From: Nitrososphaeria archaeon
Lineage (GTDB): Archaea > Thermoproteota > Nitrososphaeria > Geothermarchaeales > JDFR-13
Direction of reading: 5' to 3'
Assembly (NCBI GenBank): GCA_027078545.1
Contig: JALWXN010000004.1
Coordinates: 78,737 to 142,736, forward strand
Length of the DNA stretch: 64,000 bases
The notes beneath the pieces were generated by a model that made no database searches, was not told the DNA's origin, and saw nothing but the letters and a program-made list of their open reading frames with translations. Below, in pieces: positions 37,394 through 45,860 of this stretch; positions within the stretch are counted from its first letter, which is position 1, and every line of letters starts with the position of its first letter. Position numbers and translations under genes: made by a program.

Positions 37394-37731
37394 TCCAATC
37401 TAGCCCATATCCTAAGCTCATTTATCCTCTCCCTCAGGTTCTTTAGATCCCTGCCTCCCAGTATTGAGAGCTTATCGATCCTAGACCCACTTGAAAATAA
37501 TATATCCAGCCTATAATTGAGAAGCTGTCTCTTCACATCCACCTTAACTATCCTGACATAGGGCAGGTAGAGATGTAGATACGGCTTCCTAAGCAGGCGC
37601 TTCCTAAAAACATATATTCCCTCCTCACCCAGGTATATATAGCCATCAAACTCCTCCCCTCCATACCTAATCGTAGTTAGCAGGCCATACCTACTAGACT
37701 TACCCATCAAACCACCTCTCATTATAACCAT
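37390..37731 (-). CDS. Hypothetical protein, PH-like beta fold
   Basis: The 113-residue protein is strand-rich (GYIYLGEEGIYVFRK, LHLYLPYVRIVKVDV, YRLDILFSSG) and ends in a helix RDLKNLRERINELRIWA. This resembles small PH- or GRAM-like domains, but I recognise no specific family. Starts at the GTG at 37731 or the ATG codons at residues 4 and 9 are all possible. It converges with the small zinc protein and is divergent from the aldolase gene across 18 bases. Confidence 0.55.
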   Translation of the reverse strand: MVIMRGGLMGKSSRYGLLTTIRYGGEEFDGYIYLGEEGIYVFRKRLLRKPYLHLYLPYVRIVKVDVKRQLLNYRLDILFSSGSRIDKLSILGGRDLKNLRERINELRIWARLD

Positions 37732-37749
37732 CTTCCGAGAGGATATAGC

Positions 37750-38358
37750 GTGGTTAAGAGCTCCATGAAACTATTCTATCATAATATGACAGTGGCAACA
37801 AGCGTCGCCATAGTAGTGGATAAGCTGTTATCCGCTTCTGGGCAGATGTACTTAGAGGGCTTCGTAGGGGGAAGCAGCGGAAATATAAGTGGGAGGATCA
37901 ACAGGGATCACATCCTTATAAAGCGTAGCGGGAGAAGGCTCGGCTTCCTAAAACCCAGGGATCTAATACTAGTGCCACTCTCAGAAGAGAATCCAGAGGG
38001 AGCTTCATCTGATTATTGGATCCATAGAGAGATATATAGACTATACGGCTGGTGCAACTATGTAATCCACGCCCATCCTAAGCAGCTAGTTAGACTCACC
38101 CTGGATACGTGTCTCGAAGAGATACCTATAGAGACTTATGAGGGTAGGGTCTACATCGGAGACTACGTAAAGATATTCAGGGGGAGGAGAACCGACATTC
38201 CAAAGAATCTAAATATAGTTAGAGATGGCGAGTGGGGATACATAGTTGAAGCTGGACATGGAGCCTATCTATTTGGGAGAGACTTAGAATGGCTCCTAAA
38301 CATGCTACATGAACTGGAATATATCGCATCGACACACTACTCACATACTAGACTCTAA
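37750..38358 (+). CDS. Class II aldolase-family protein
   Basis: The 202-residue protein belongs to the class II aldolase/adducin family (fuculose-1-phosphate aldolase, MtnB). It shows GGSSGNISGRI near residues 37-47, the zinc-ligand pair in VIHAHPKQL near residues 98-106 and the C-terminal EAGHGAYLFG near residues 168-177, where the third histidine lies. Beside mtnA, the likely substrate is a 5-deoxy- or 5-methylthio-ribulose 1-phosphate, cleaved to DHAP and an aldehyde, or dehydrated as by MtnB. The start could also be the ATG at 37765. Its end overlaps mtnA by 18 bases, tail to tail. Confidence 0.82.
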   Translation: MVKSSMKLFYHNMTVATSVAIVVDKLLSASGQMYLEGFVGGSSGNISGRINRDHILIKRSGRRLGFLKPRDLILVPLSEENPEGASSDYWIHREIYRLYGWCNYVIHAHPKQLVRLTLDTCLEEIPIETYEGRVYIGDYVKIFRGRRTDIPKNLNIVRDGEWGYIVEAGHGAYLFGRDLEWLLNMLHELEYIASTHYSHTRL

Positions 38359-39369
38359 AATACTTGGGATAGAGGAGCTAAAGGGAGGCTTCAAAACACC
38401 CTTCTCAGTAATGATCCCATCTATGAACTCCGGAGGAGTAGCGTCGAACGCCAAGTTCAACGCATCAACCCCTTCAGGAGCTATCCTACACCCACCACAA
38501 TTAATTATCTCATCCCCACTCCTAACCTCTATCTCCACCTCATCCCTATCACTTTCAAGATCGAAGGTGGTTGTAGGCGCCGCCACATAAAACCTGGTAT
38601 CCGTGAGATGACTAGCCAACGCCAATGAATAGGTTCCAATTTTATTGAAGGTAGTACCATCGCTGAGAATCCTGTCAGCCCCAACTATAACGACGTCTAC
38701 GTCTCCCCTGCTAATCAAGAAAGGTGCAGCCGAATCCACTATAAGCACAGGCTTGATACCTGCGTATAGAAGCTCATAGGCCGTTAATCTAGCCCCCTGC
38801 AACTTAGGCCTAGTCTCTGTGATAAACACCTTGGATATCCTACCTTTCTTATACGCCTCTATGATAACGCCCAGGGCAGTCCCTATCTCCACAGCAGCTA
38901 GCGACCCTGTATTACAATGTGTCAGTACGGCAGCCCCTTCAGGTATAAGCTCCGCTCCAAATGAAGCAATCCTCCTATTATTCTCAACCTCCATCTCCAT
39001 AATCTGAACAGCGGCCTCAACCACAGTATCGACACTAGGATTTTTTCTAGCCCTCTCCATAACCATGTCCATAGCATTGAAGAGGTTTACCGCCGTCGGC
39101 CTAGTAGAACCCAAGACGTTATATGCCCTCTCCAGGACCTTTATCAGACCATCCCCCTCCTGGCCCGATTTTATAGCCTCCAAAGCCAGTCCTAGAGCGG
39201 CAACCACACCTATCAACGGTGCACCTCTAACCCTCATATTCACGATTGCCTCAGCGACGTCTTCCAGCGTCTCCAGGTCCCTATAGACAAGTCTATGGGG
39301 CAACTCTGTCTGATCAACTATCCTTATATGATCCCCCCGCCACTCCACACTTCTAAGATACATCGCCAA
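38341..39369 (-). CDS. mtnA: Methylthioribose-1-phosphate isomerase (MtnA family)
   Basis: The 342-residue protein is of the MtnA/eIF2B-like family: RGAPLIGVVAALGLA near residues 52-66, the catalytic cysteine in HCNTGSLA near residue 152, and GADRILSDGTTFNKIGTYSLA near residues 230-250 with the catalytic aspartate. It isomerises methylthioribose 1-phosphate (or deoxyribose 1-phosphate-type sugars) to the ribulose form. Ribose-1,5-bisphosphate isomerase is a related alternative, but the N-terminal MYLRSVEWRGDHIRIVDQTELP matches MtnA better. Confidence 0.9.
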   Translation of the reverse strand: MAMYLRSVEWRGDHIRIVDQTELPHRLVYRDLETLEDVAEAIVNMRVRGAPLIGVVAALGLALEAIKSGQEGDGLIKVLERAYNVLGSTRPTAVNLFNAMDMVMERARKNPSVDTVVEAAVQIMEMEVENNRRIASFGAELIPEGAAVLTHCNTGSLAAVEIGTALGVIIEAYKKGRISKVFITETRPKLQGARLTAYELLYAGIKPVLIVDSAAPFLISRGDVDVVIVGADRILSDGTTFNKIGTYSLALASHLTDTRFYVAAPTTTFDLESDRDEVEIEVRSGDEIINCGGCRIAPEGVDALNLAFDATPPEFIDGIITEKGVLKPPFSSSIPSILESSM

Positions 39370-39399
39370 AGGAAAATCTACATGTTCTAAGAAATAATA

Positions 39400-39954
39400 G
39401 TGACATTATACTCTCAAGAGAGGTTGGCCGAGGTGAAGAAAAAGACTAGTAGACCAAGGGCAATAGTGGTTGACGAGGGATCACTAATCAGAAAGGAAGA
39501 TGTTACGACAAAAGTTATGAGATGGATAGCTGGGGAGAGGGAGGGATATCTAATAATCCCCAGGATACCAACCCTATACCTTGCCCGTAGAGGAGATATC
39601 GATACATATAGTGAGGAGGGAGAGGAGTATCCCTTCGAGAAAATCCTACAGCGATATTCCGAAACAGACCCCCTAATCCTCTCAAAACTCATCGTCTTTG
39701 AAGACCTATCTAAAAGAGGATATTACATCTCAACCGATCTTGAGGGCAACGTATTGAAGGTCATGACAGCCGTCACAGGAAAGGAGAAATACACGTTATT
39801 TGTACTAGAGGAGGGCGGAGACTTCCCTATAGACCTCCTAATACAGAGATTGAGGACCAGTTCAACCCCGATAATAATAGGTATAGTAGAGAGGAGAGGA
39901 GGAATTACATACTACTCCCTGGAAAACTTCCTCGGAGGAGATAGCAGTGGCTAA
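39400..39954 (+). CDS. tRNA-splicing endonuclease, probable structural subunit
   Basis: The 184-residue protein has the two-part layout of crenarchaeal EndA-like subunits: an N-terminal half (ARRGDIDTY) and a C-terminal nuclease-like half starting VFEDLSKRGYYISTD, equivalent to the VYRDLRERGY segment of EndA. The catalytic Y/H/K triad is not evident (no H in the expected SxY region), so it is probably the non-catalytic subunit of an alpha2-beta2 enzyme. Such two-subunit enzymes accept relaxed intron structures, which fits the non-canonical tRNA introns in this window. It overlaps the DGGGP synthase start by 8 bases. The GTG start at 39400 is one of several options. Confidence 0.6.
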   Translation: MTLYSQERLAEVKKKTSRPRAIVVDEGSLIRKEDVTTKVMRWIAGEREGYLIIPRIPTLYLARRGDIDTYSEEGEEYPFEKILQRYSETDPLILSKLIVFEDLSKRGYYISTDLEGNVLKVMTAVTGKEKYTLFVLEEGGDFPIDLLIQRLRTSSTPIIIGIVERRGGITYYSLENFLGGDSSG

Positions 39955-40795
39955 ACCAGTTATAGAGATGATAAGGCTCCCAAACACCATAATGATAGGA
40001 TTAGCGGTGGCCATTGGATACATAATAGCATCCCCAAAGGAACTAGACCCTACTACCCTTACACTAGGCATGATAACAGGCATGGCAATAAACGCGGCGA
40101 TAATGATCATAAATGACATAGCAGATATCGAGATAGACAGAATAAATAGACCTAACCGACCACTAGTGAGGGGCGACATAACAGTAGGAGCCGCAAAGAC
40201 ATATGCACTGGGATTCCTCGCAATAGGGATACTCACGAGTGGCGCCACAGGCCTAACAACACTTATAATCGCTACTGCCTTCGCCCTCCTCGGGATAATC
40301 TATAACTACTACCTTAAAGGCCTCCCATTAATAGGGAACCTAGCAGTAAGCGGTTCCGTAGCCATTCCCTTCATATACGGAGCACTATTAACAGGAGACC
40401 CTGTACCCAACATCAATGTCGTTCTACTATCAATAGCGGCCTTCACGGTCAACACATATAGAGAAATCATAAAGGACATAGCAGATATCGAGGGTGATAA
40501 ACACGTGGGACTAAAGACACTACCAATAGTGACCAGCCCTAGAACCTCCTATATAATATCTATCGTTTTCCTTGTCATAGGCATATTTACAGGACTAGTA
40601 CCACTCTATATAGACACAGGACTAAACAGAACCATATACATCCCCCTCATAATCATTACGACCATACTACTGGTCATAAGCATGATATTGGCTAGGAAGG
40701 TGTATGAGGAGGAACAACTGATAAGAGCCAAGAGGATAGCTCTCCTAGGGATGTTCATGGGTATGATGTCCTTCCTAGTTAGCTCCCTGATCTAG
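39947..40795 (+). CDS. Digeranylgeranylglyceryl phosphate synthase (UbiA family)
   Basis: This membrane prenyltransferase adds the second geranylgeranyl chain in archaeal ether-lipid synthesis. The 282-residue protein has about eight membrane helices and both aspartate-rich motifs: NDIADIEIDRINRPNRPLVRG near residues 56-76 and KDIADIEGDKHVGLKTLP near residues 174-191. Length and motifs fit archaeal DGGGP synthase. It starts with GTG within the end of the preceding gene. Confidence 0.92.
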   Translation: MAKPVIEMIRLPNTIMIGLAVAIGYIIASPKELDPTTLTLGMITGMAINAAIMIINDIADIEIDRINRPNRPLVRGDITVGAAKTYALGFLAIGILTSGATGLTTLIIATAFALLGIIYNYYLKGLPLIGNLAVSGSVAIPFIYGALLTGDPVPNINVVLLSIAAFTVNTYREIIKDIADIEGDKHVGLKTLPIVTSPRTSYIISIVFLVIGIFTGLVPLYIDTGLNRTIYIPLIIITTILLVISMILARKVYEEEQLIRAKRIALLGMFMGMMSFLVSSLI

Positions 40796-40849
40796 ATGTT
40801 GCGTGAAGGAGTAATTAGATGTAGTTGCCGTAATTAATATGATGGCGCC

Positions 40850-42070
40850 ATGAAACTAACAACACCTAGGGGCATTAGGGACATACCACCGGATGAGTAT
40901 GAAGCTATGCTAGAGATATTCGACGCTTTCCGTGAAAAATGTAGACTATATGGATTCAGACTAATGGAGCCAGCAACCATAGAGAAGTTCGAAGTCTTGG
41001 CATTGAAGTCGGGAGAGGAGATAGAGAAGGAGATATATGCGTTCAGAGACAAGGCTAATAGGAAATTGGGATTGAGATTCGACCTAACAGTAGGACTTAC
41101 ACGATACGTCGTTTCAAACCCCCAGCTACAGAAACCCGTTAAATTAGCAGCATACTCGGTACAGTGGAGATATGACGAGCCTCAACGAGGGAGATACAGA
41201 AGCTTCTATTCATGGGATGTTGAGATCTATGGAGGGGAACAGATCCTCTCAGCGGCGGAGACGATAATATTTACAGACGATCTGTTGGGCAGCCTGGGTC
41301 TAAACAACTATTCAATAAAGATATCAGACAGAAGACTAGTGGAGAGAGTCCTAAGAGAGGTTTTTCACATAGATGATCCACTCCCCGTCATGAGAATCCT
41401 GGACAAATGGGGGAAGAAGGACGAGGATGAACTGACAAGAATGATGATGGATCTAGGCGTATCGGAAGAGATTGCTAGAGACATAATAGACACATTCTTC
41501 TATAGCCAAGAAGTGCCAGAGAGTGAGGAGAAGAATGAACTATCCCAACTACTTGACATCCTTAAAGATGCTGGTGTAGATAGTGCTGAGATAGACCTCA
41601 GCATAGTCAGGGGGCTCGATTACTACGACGGCATAGTATTCGAAGTAAGACCTAGTAACGAGACACTCGCCCTTGTAGGAGGGGGAAACTATTCAGCCCT
41701 AGTTAAAACCTTTGGAGGGAACTTCAATGCATTCGGGGCAGCCGGAGGAGTGGAGAGGCTCCTCATGTACATTAATAGAGAATCTAGGGACAGCCGGGGA
41801 ATCTACATAATACCCATAGGCGGAACAACCCCTAGAGACGCCCTACTAGTCGCTAAGAAACTTAGGGAACTAGGCATCCCCGCTGACTACCCTCTAACCA
41901 CTCGAGGCTTGACGAAAACAATTAAATATGCAGAGAAACATGGATATAGATACGTCCTGTTCCTAGGCCCCCAGGAGCTGAGAGAAGGGATATATACCCT
42001 CAAGGACCTAGCCACAGGTGAACAAGACAAATATAGTATCAAGGAATTAGCGGAGATTCTCACCCAGTAA
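40850..42070 (+). CDS. hisS: Histidyl-tRNA synthetase
   Basis: HisRS charges tRNA-His (its tRNA gene is at 30977). The 406-residue class II enzyme shows motif 1 in the TPRGIRDIPPDE region at residues 4-15, motif 2 SVQWRYDEPQRGRYRSFYSWDVE near residue 102, the histidine-specific RGLDYYDGIVFEV near residue 253 and motif 3 GGVERLLMY near residue 302, followed by an anticodon-binding domain. It converges on the SAM hydroxide adenosyltransferase gene with an 11-base overlap. Confidence 0.95.
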   Translation: MKLTTPRGIRDIPPDEYEAMLEIFDAFREKCRLYGFRLMEPATIEKFEVLALKSGEEIEKEIYAFRDKANRKLGLRFDLTVGLTRYVVSNPQLQKPVKLAAYSVQWRYDEPQRGRYRSFYSWDVEIYGGEQILSAAETIIFTDDLLGSLGLNNYSIKISDRRLVERVLREVFHIDDPLPVMRILDKWGKKDEDELTRMMMDLGVSEEIARDIIDTFFYSQEVPESEEKNELSQLLDILKDAGVDSAEIDLSIVRGLDYYDGIVFEVRPSNETLALVGGGNYSALVKTFGGNFNAFGAAGGVERLLMYINRESRDSRGIYIIPIGGTTPRDALLVAKKLRELGIPADYPLTTRGLTKTIKYAEKHGYRYVLFLGPQELREGIYTLKDLATGEQDKYSIKELAEILTQ

Positions 42071-42842
42071 TGAAAATCCCCTCGTCACCAACATCCACAC
42101 CTAAGTATTCTGCAGCACTAGAGCCGTTACAGACTACCTCATAAAGACCACTACTCCCACATATCACCCCTACCTCGCCCTGACCCAAGTCGGAGAAAGT
42201 CTTTACACGTCTAACCTCCTGCTCCTTCCCCGATAATACTACCTTGATTGGGAGAAGAGCCTCCTGGCACGACACGTTTGTAACTATGTTCCCAAATCTA
42301 TCGACGTTAACCACCTTGAAGTAGACCCTATTACCATCTTTTCTATACCTGAATATATCCATCCTCACATATTCATCTAGTGGTCTGAGAAACTCCCTAA
42401 CACCTCTTAGATATAGGCCAGCCGCTCTAGCAAATACGTCTCGCCCATGGAAGGTATGGGAAACCCTCGGGAAATAGTCACTCCTACTATAATCAATTTC
42501 GTAGGCAGCCTCTATACCCAGTGCCTCCATCAAGGGAGAGAGCAATCCATTATCCGGGCCTATCAAGACATTATTATCAGAACATTCAACCAGTAATGCC
42601 CTACGCTCAGTCCCCACTCCTGGATCCACAACACCCACGATGACAGAGTTATGAACATTAACTAGCGATAGCTGCCAAAGTATGAAGCCTCCCTGTAGAA
42701 CATTACCGGGCTGGACATCATGAGATACATCTATGAACAACACGTCATCATAGAGATCGAGGATAACAGACTTCATAGCGGCTACATAGTAGTCTCTATA
42801 CCCGAAATCGGTCAAGAGATATACCCTCTTCAAACCGACCAC
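42060..42842 (-). CDS. SAM hydroxide adenosyltransferase (DUF62 family)
   Basis: The 260-residue protein matches the DUF62/SAM hydrolase family, which splits S-adenosylmethionine with water to adenosine and methionine. Landmarks are LLTDFGYRDYYVAAMK near residues 9-24, VVDPGVGTERRALLVE near 69-84, GPDNGLLSPLME near 94-105 and FHGRDVFARAA near 129-139 with the conserved D-R-H-type residues. The physiological role is unclear; in this window it could interact with SAM synthetase (49430) and the methionine salvage genes. Divergent from the decarboxylase gene. Confidence 0.92.
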   Translation of the reverse strand: MVGLKRVYLLTDFGYRDYYVAAMKSVILDLYDDVLFIDVSHDVQPGNVLQGGFILWQLSLVNVHNSVIVGVVDPGVGTERRALLVECSDNNVLIGPDNGLLSPLMEALGIEAAYEIDYSRSDYFPRVSHTFHGRDVFARAAGLYLRGVREFLRPLDEYVRMDIFRYRKDGNRVYFKVVNVDRFGNIVTNVSCQEALLPIKVVLSGKEQEVRRVKTFSDLGQGEVGVICGSSGLYEVVCNGSSAAEYLGVDVGDEGIFITG

Positions 42843-42872
42843 CTAAATTTTGCTTACTGAGAATCTATTAAC

Positions 42873-43859
42873 ATGGCACGGTATAAGGCATCTGCTGTGG
42901 CTAACCCTATACAGGGACTGGTAAAATACCATGGGAAGATTGATGAGTATCTACGTCTACCCTCACATAACAGTATCTCAGTCAACGTAGGAGGAATGTA
43001 TACCCACACAACGGTTGAGATATCAGACACGCTCGAGAATAACGAGGCAATAATAGACGGTGAAAAGACCAGCGGCGAAGCCCTAGACAGGATATTAAGA
43101 GTATTCAACAAGTTTAAGGAATTGGCCAACCTTGACGACGAATACAAGATCAGGGTAGTATCGAAAAATAACTTTCCCAGCAGAGTTGGCTTAGGCTCAT
43201 CGGCATCGGGATTCGCAGCACTGGCCTACGCAATTACCAAGGCCCTGAAACTCGATCTAGACCTTAGAGACATCTCCAAGATAGCCCGTATAGGTAGTGG
43301 ATCAGCATCTAGAAGTGTCGTGGGGGGGTTCTCGGAGTGGGTGATGGCCACCACCCATGAGGAGAGCTACGCCTATAGACTTGCAGGGGACGAGATCCCA
43401 CTGAGAATGGTAATAGCTGTCATACCCAAGGTTAAAGACATGCCCACCACCCTCGCACAGGTAGAGACAGAGAAATCCCCATTCTATACGGCTAGACTCG
43501 GCTACATACCCATAATGCTGAGGAAGATGAGAGACGCTATACTGTCCCACGATGTAGAAGAGATCGGGAGATTGGCAGAGATAGATACTCTTAACCTACA
43601 TGCCGTCATCATGACCGGACCATCCGGAATAGTAATGTGGAGACCTGAGACGATAGAGGTGATCAGGAGGGTTAGAAGAATGAGGAGAGAGGGGATCCCC
43701 GCATACTTCTCTATAGACACAGGGGCCACAGTATTCGTTAACGTACATGAGAAGTACGCTGAGGAAGTGGCCGAGCGGCTGTCAGACATACAGGGAACAG
43801 AGATACATGTCGAGGGAGTAGGGCTAGAGGCGAAGGAGGCGGATAACCACCTCTTCTAG
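42873..43859 (+). CDS. mvaD: Diphosphomevalonate decarboxylase (GHMP family)
   Basis: The 328-residue GHMP-fold protein has the decarboxylase N-terminus ASAVANPIQGLVKYHGK, the phosphate loop RVGLGSSASGFAALAYA near residues 105-121 and the diagnostic GSGSASRSVVGGFSEW near residues 138-153, with a C-terminal SIDTGATVFVNV containing the catalytic-region aspartate. It converts mevalonate diphosphate to isopentenyl diphosphate; the close relative acting on mevalonate 5-phosphate cannot be excluded by eye. A TATA-like TAAATTTTGC about 25 bases before the ATG implies a leaderless message. The next gene is a GHMP kinase. Confidence 0.85.
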   Translation: MARYKASAVANPIQGLVKYHGKIDEYLRLPSHNSISVNVGGMYTHTTVEISDTLENNEAIIDGEKTSGEALDRILRVFNKFKELANLDDEYKIRVVSKNNFPSRVGLGSSASGFAALAYAITKALKLDLDLRDISKIARIGSGSASRSVVGGFSEWVMATTHEESYAYRLAGDEIPLRMVIAVIPKVKDMPTTLAQVETEKSPFYTARLGYIPIMLRKMRDAILSHDVEEIGRLAEIDTLNLHAVIMTGPSGIVMWRPETIEVIRRVRRMRREGIPAYFSIDTGATVFVNVHEKYAEEVAERLSDIQGTEIHVEGVGLEAKEADNHLF

Positions 43860-43868
43860 GGGAACCAT

Positions 43869-44834
43869 ATGAACGCGGTCACATCCAGGGCTCCCGGTAA
43901 GATGTTTATCTCGGGGGAATATAGCATACTCTTCGGCCATCCTGCTCTCCTCCTCGCGGTTAATAAACACATTTATGTAACGGTGGGAGATGCCGATGGA
44001 TATGAATACAGGGAGGAGAACAAGGAACCCCTTCGCACATACTCATATGAGGAATTCCTGAGGAGAGTTAGACGACGATCCATCCACGTCTATGCTGCAC
44101 TCAAGACTGTTCAAGAAGAGTTAGACTTAAGGATAAGGGATATCTACATCCACACAAGGAGTACGATACCATTTAAAGGCCTAGGCTCCAGCGCAGCCAC
44201 CCTAGTAGCCACGATATACGCCCTAAACAAACACCTAGACCTGGGATTGGAGAAGAATGATATCCTAACCCTCTCATACAGGGCGAAGAAGGCTGTGGAG
44301 GGGGGCTCCCCAGCGGATATAGCAGCATCACTATACGGTGGTATAGTACTGGTGAAACAAGCAGATGGTGTGGAAACTACTATAGAGAAGATTAACAGTG
44401 GATTTATGGATCAATTCCATCTAGAAGCAGTGTATACTGGTGAGCGTGTAGCCACCAAAAACGTGGTAAAGGACATCATCAGGAGTATAAATAAGTCGGA
44501 ATATAGGAGAAGGATCATAGACCTAATAGGCATGACAACCCTAAACATGAAAGACCTCCTAGAACTAGGCAACGACTATGAACAATTCCTGCGACTCTTC
44601 AGGCTTAACCACCACCTATTAGCAGCATTAGGAGTATCAACACCAAGGATAGACGAGATAATCCGTGAGATAGAGGGGAGAGGAGGATACGCAAAAATAT
44701 CTGGAGCCGGTTTCGGAGATTCGCTACTAGCCATCTGGATAGATAAGGAGAAAAAGAGTCTGGAGAAGCCTACCGATACAGCATCAATATCCATAGACAA
44801 GGAAGGAGCCACCCTGATGACTACACATCCATGA
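43869..44834 (+). CDS. Phosphomevalonate kinase-like GHMP kinase
   Basis: The 321-residue GHMP kinase begins APGKMFISGEYSILFGHPALL (first 20 residues of this motif at positions 8-27), contains the ATP loop KGLGSSAATLVATIYAL near residues 99-115 and the C-terminal KISGAGFGDSLLAI near residues 277-290. The ISGEYSILFG form is closer to phosphomevalonate kinases of Sulfolobales than to mevalonate kinase, and it is encoded 9 bases after the decarboxylase, the same pairing. Mevalonate kinase is the main alternative. It ends 5 bases before tRNA-Leu(TAA). Confidence 0.78.
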   Translation: MNAVTSRAPGKMFISGEYSILFGHPALLLAVNKHIYVTVGDADGYEYREENKEPLRTYSYEEFLRRVRRRSIHVYAALKTVQEELDLRIRDIYIHTRSTIPFKGLGSSAATLVATIYALNKHLDLGLEKNDILTLSYRAKKAVEGGSPADIAASLYGGIVLVKQADGVETTIEKINSGFMDQFHLEAVYTGERVATKNVVKDIIRSINKSEYRRRIIDLIGMTTLNMKDLLELGNDYEQFLRLFRLNHHLLAALGVSTPRIDEIIREIEGRGGYAKISGAGFGDSLLAIWIDKEKKSLEKPTDTASISIDKEGATLMTTHP

Positions 44835-44839
44835 TACGC

Positions 44840-44946
44840 TGGTGGAGGGGGTGGGATTTGAACCCACGAAGGCCTACGCCAGCGGATCTTAAGTCCGCCC
44901 CCGATAGCCCCCTGTAGGGGGTTGGCCAGGCTAGGGGAACCCCTCC
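44840..44946 (-). tRNA. tRNA-Leu(TAA) with an 18-nt D-loop intron
   Basis: Acceptor GGAGGGG/CCCCTCC with discriminator A and encoded CCA; anticodon arm GCGGA-CTTAAGA-TCCGC with uninterrupted anticodon TAA; long variable arm and T-arm identical to tRNA-Leu(GAG). The D-arm is CCCCTAGCCTGGCCAA, then 18 extra bases (CCCCCTACAGGGGGCTAT), then CGGGG. Removing them gives exactly the D-arm of tRNA-Leu(GAG), so this is an intron in the D-loop. A TATA-like TTAAAATTTTGG precedes the gene on the minus strand. Confidence 0.9.
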
Positions 44947-45034
44947 ACGACAAGAAAAATACTCGGCACAAGCCAAAATTTTAACCCTAATCTACAGACA
45001 TTACACTGACTTCGCTCCAAGGACTTTGTGGCTA

Positions 45035-45075
45035 ATGTAAAGTTTTATATACATTTTGTAAAGAAAACTTTACAT
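45035..45075 (+). promoter_or_regulatory. Inverted-repeat operator overlapping the promoter of the XRE module
   Basis: A perfect 12-base inverted repeat, ATGTAAAGTTTT (45035-45046) and AAAACTTTACAT (45064-45075), flanks a 17-base spacer that contains the TATA box (TTTTATATAC, 45043-45052) and a third TGTAAAG copy at 45057-45063. Binding here would block TBP and the start site, expected near 45075. The likely ligand is the XRE protein encoded by the second gene of the module. Confidence 0.75.
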
Positions 45076-45092
45076 ATGAGGGGGTGAACCAT

Positions 45093-45493
45093 ATGAGCAG
45101 TGCCCTTTACAATGTCGCTAAGATTGTCAGACCACTGGGCTATCTAGCCGCATTCGCCACCGCATTCCTGATCAAGAGCCTGTACGGACTATTCATAGCC
45201 AGTGTATTGATAATCACTTCCGAGATATTCTGGAGATACGCCAAGATAGCTGGAGAGGGTGTTCCAAGCGATGAGAGGGAAGAGTACATATCCTCCCTGG
45301 CCAGCAAGTCAGCCGTAGAGTCATTTCTCGTTGCATCAGGGATAGTGGCGATAGGTATGTCCATAGCCACGCATATGAGCCTAGTTACGCTGGAGGAGAG
45401 TCTCAGGAGGGTTCTACAGGGTTACTACGTCGCAGCACTGGTACTTATCATCCTATACGTAGTGTGGTACATGTATCATGCTAGGAAGACCGG

Positions 45494-45497
<4 letters not shown>
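45093..45497 (+). CDS. Membrane protein of the DUF2178 type
   Basis: The 134-residue protein has four hydrophobic spans (about residues 11-24, 25-42, 80-98 and 110-129) with a charged loop GEGVPSDEREEYISSLASKS between the second and third. This layout, always beside a small XRE regulator, is that of archaeal/bacterial DUF2178 membrane proteins of unknown function. I chose ATG 45093, which has GGGGGTG 8-14 bases upstream, over the GTG at 45084. Its TGA overlaps the start of the XRE gene as GTGA. Confidence 0.75.
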
Positions 45498-45806
<309 letters not shown>

Positions 45807-45860
45807 ATTGTAATGTGTTTGCCCATGTTTAAGATAGGTTCTGGGGGATATTTTTCATTA

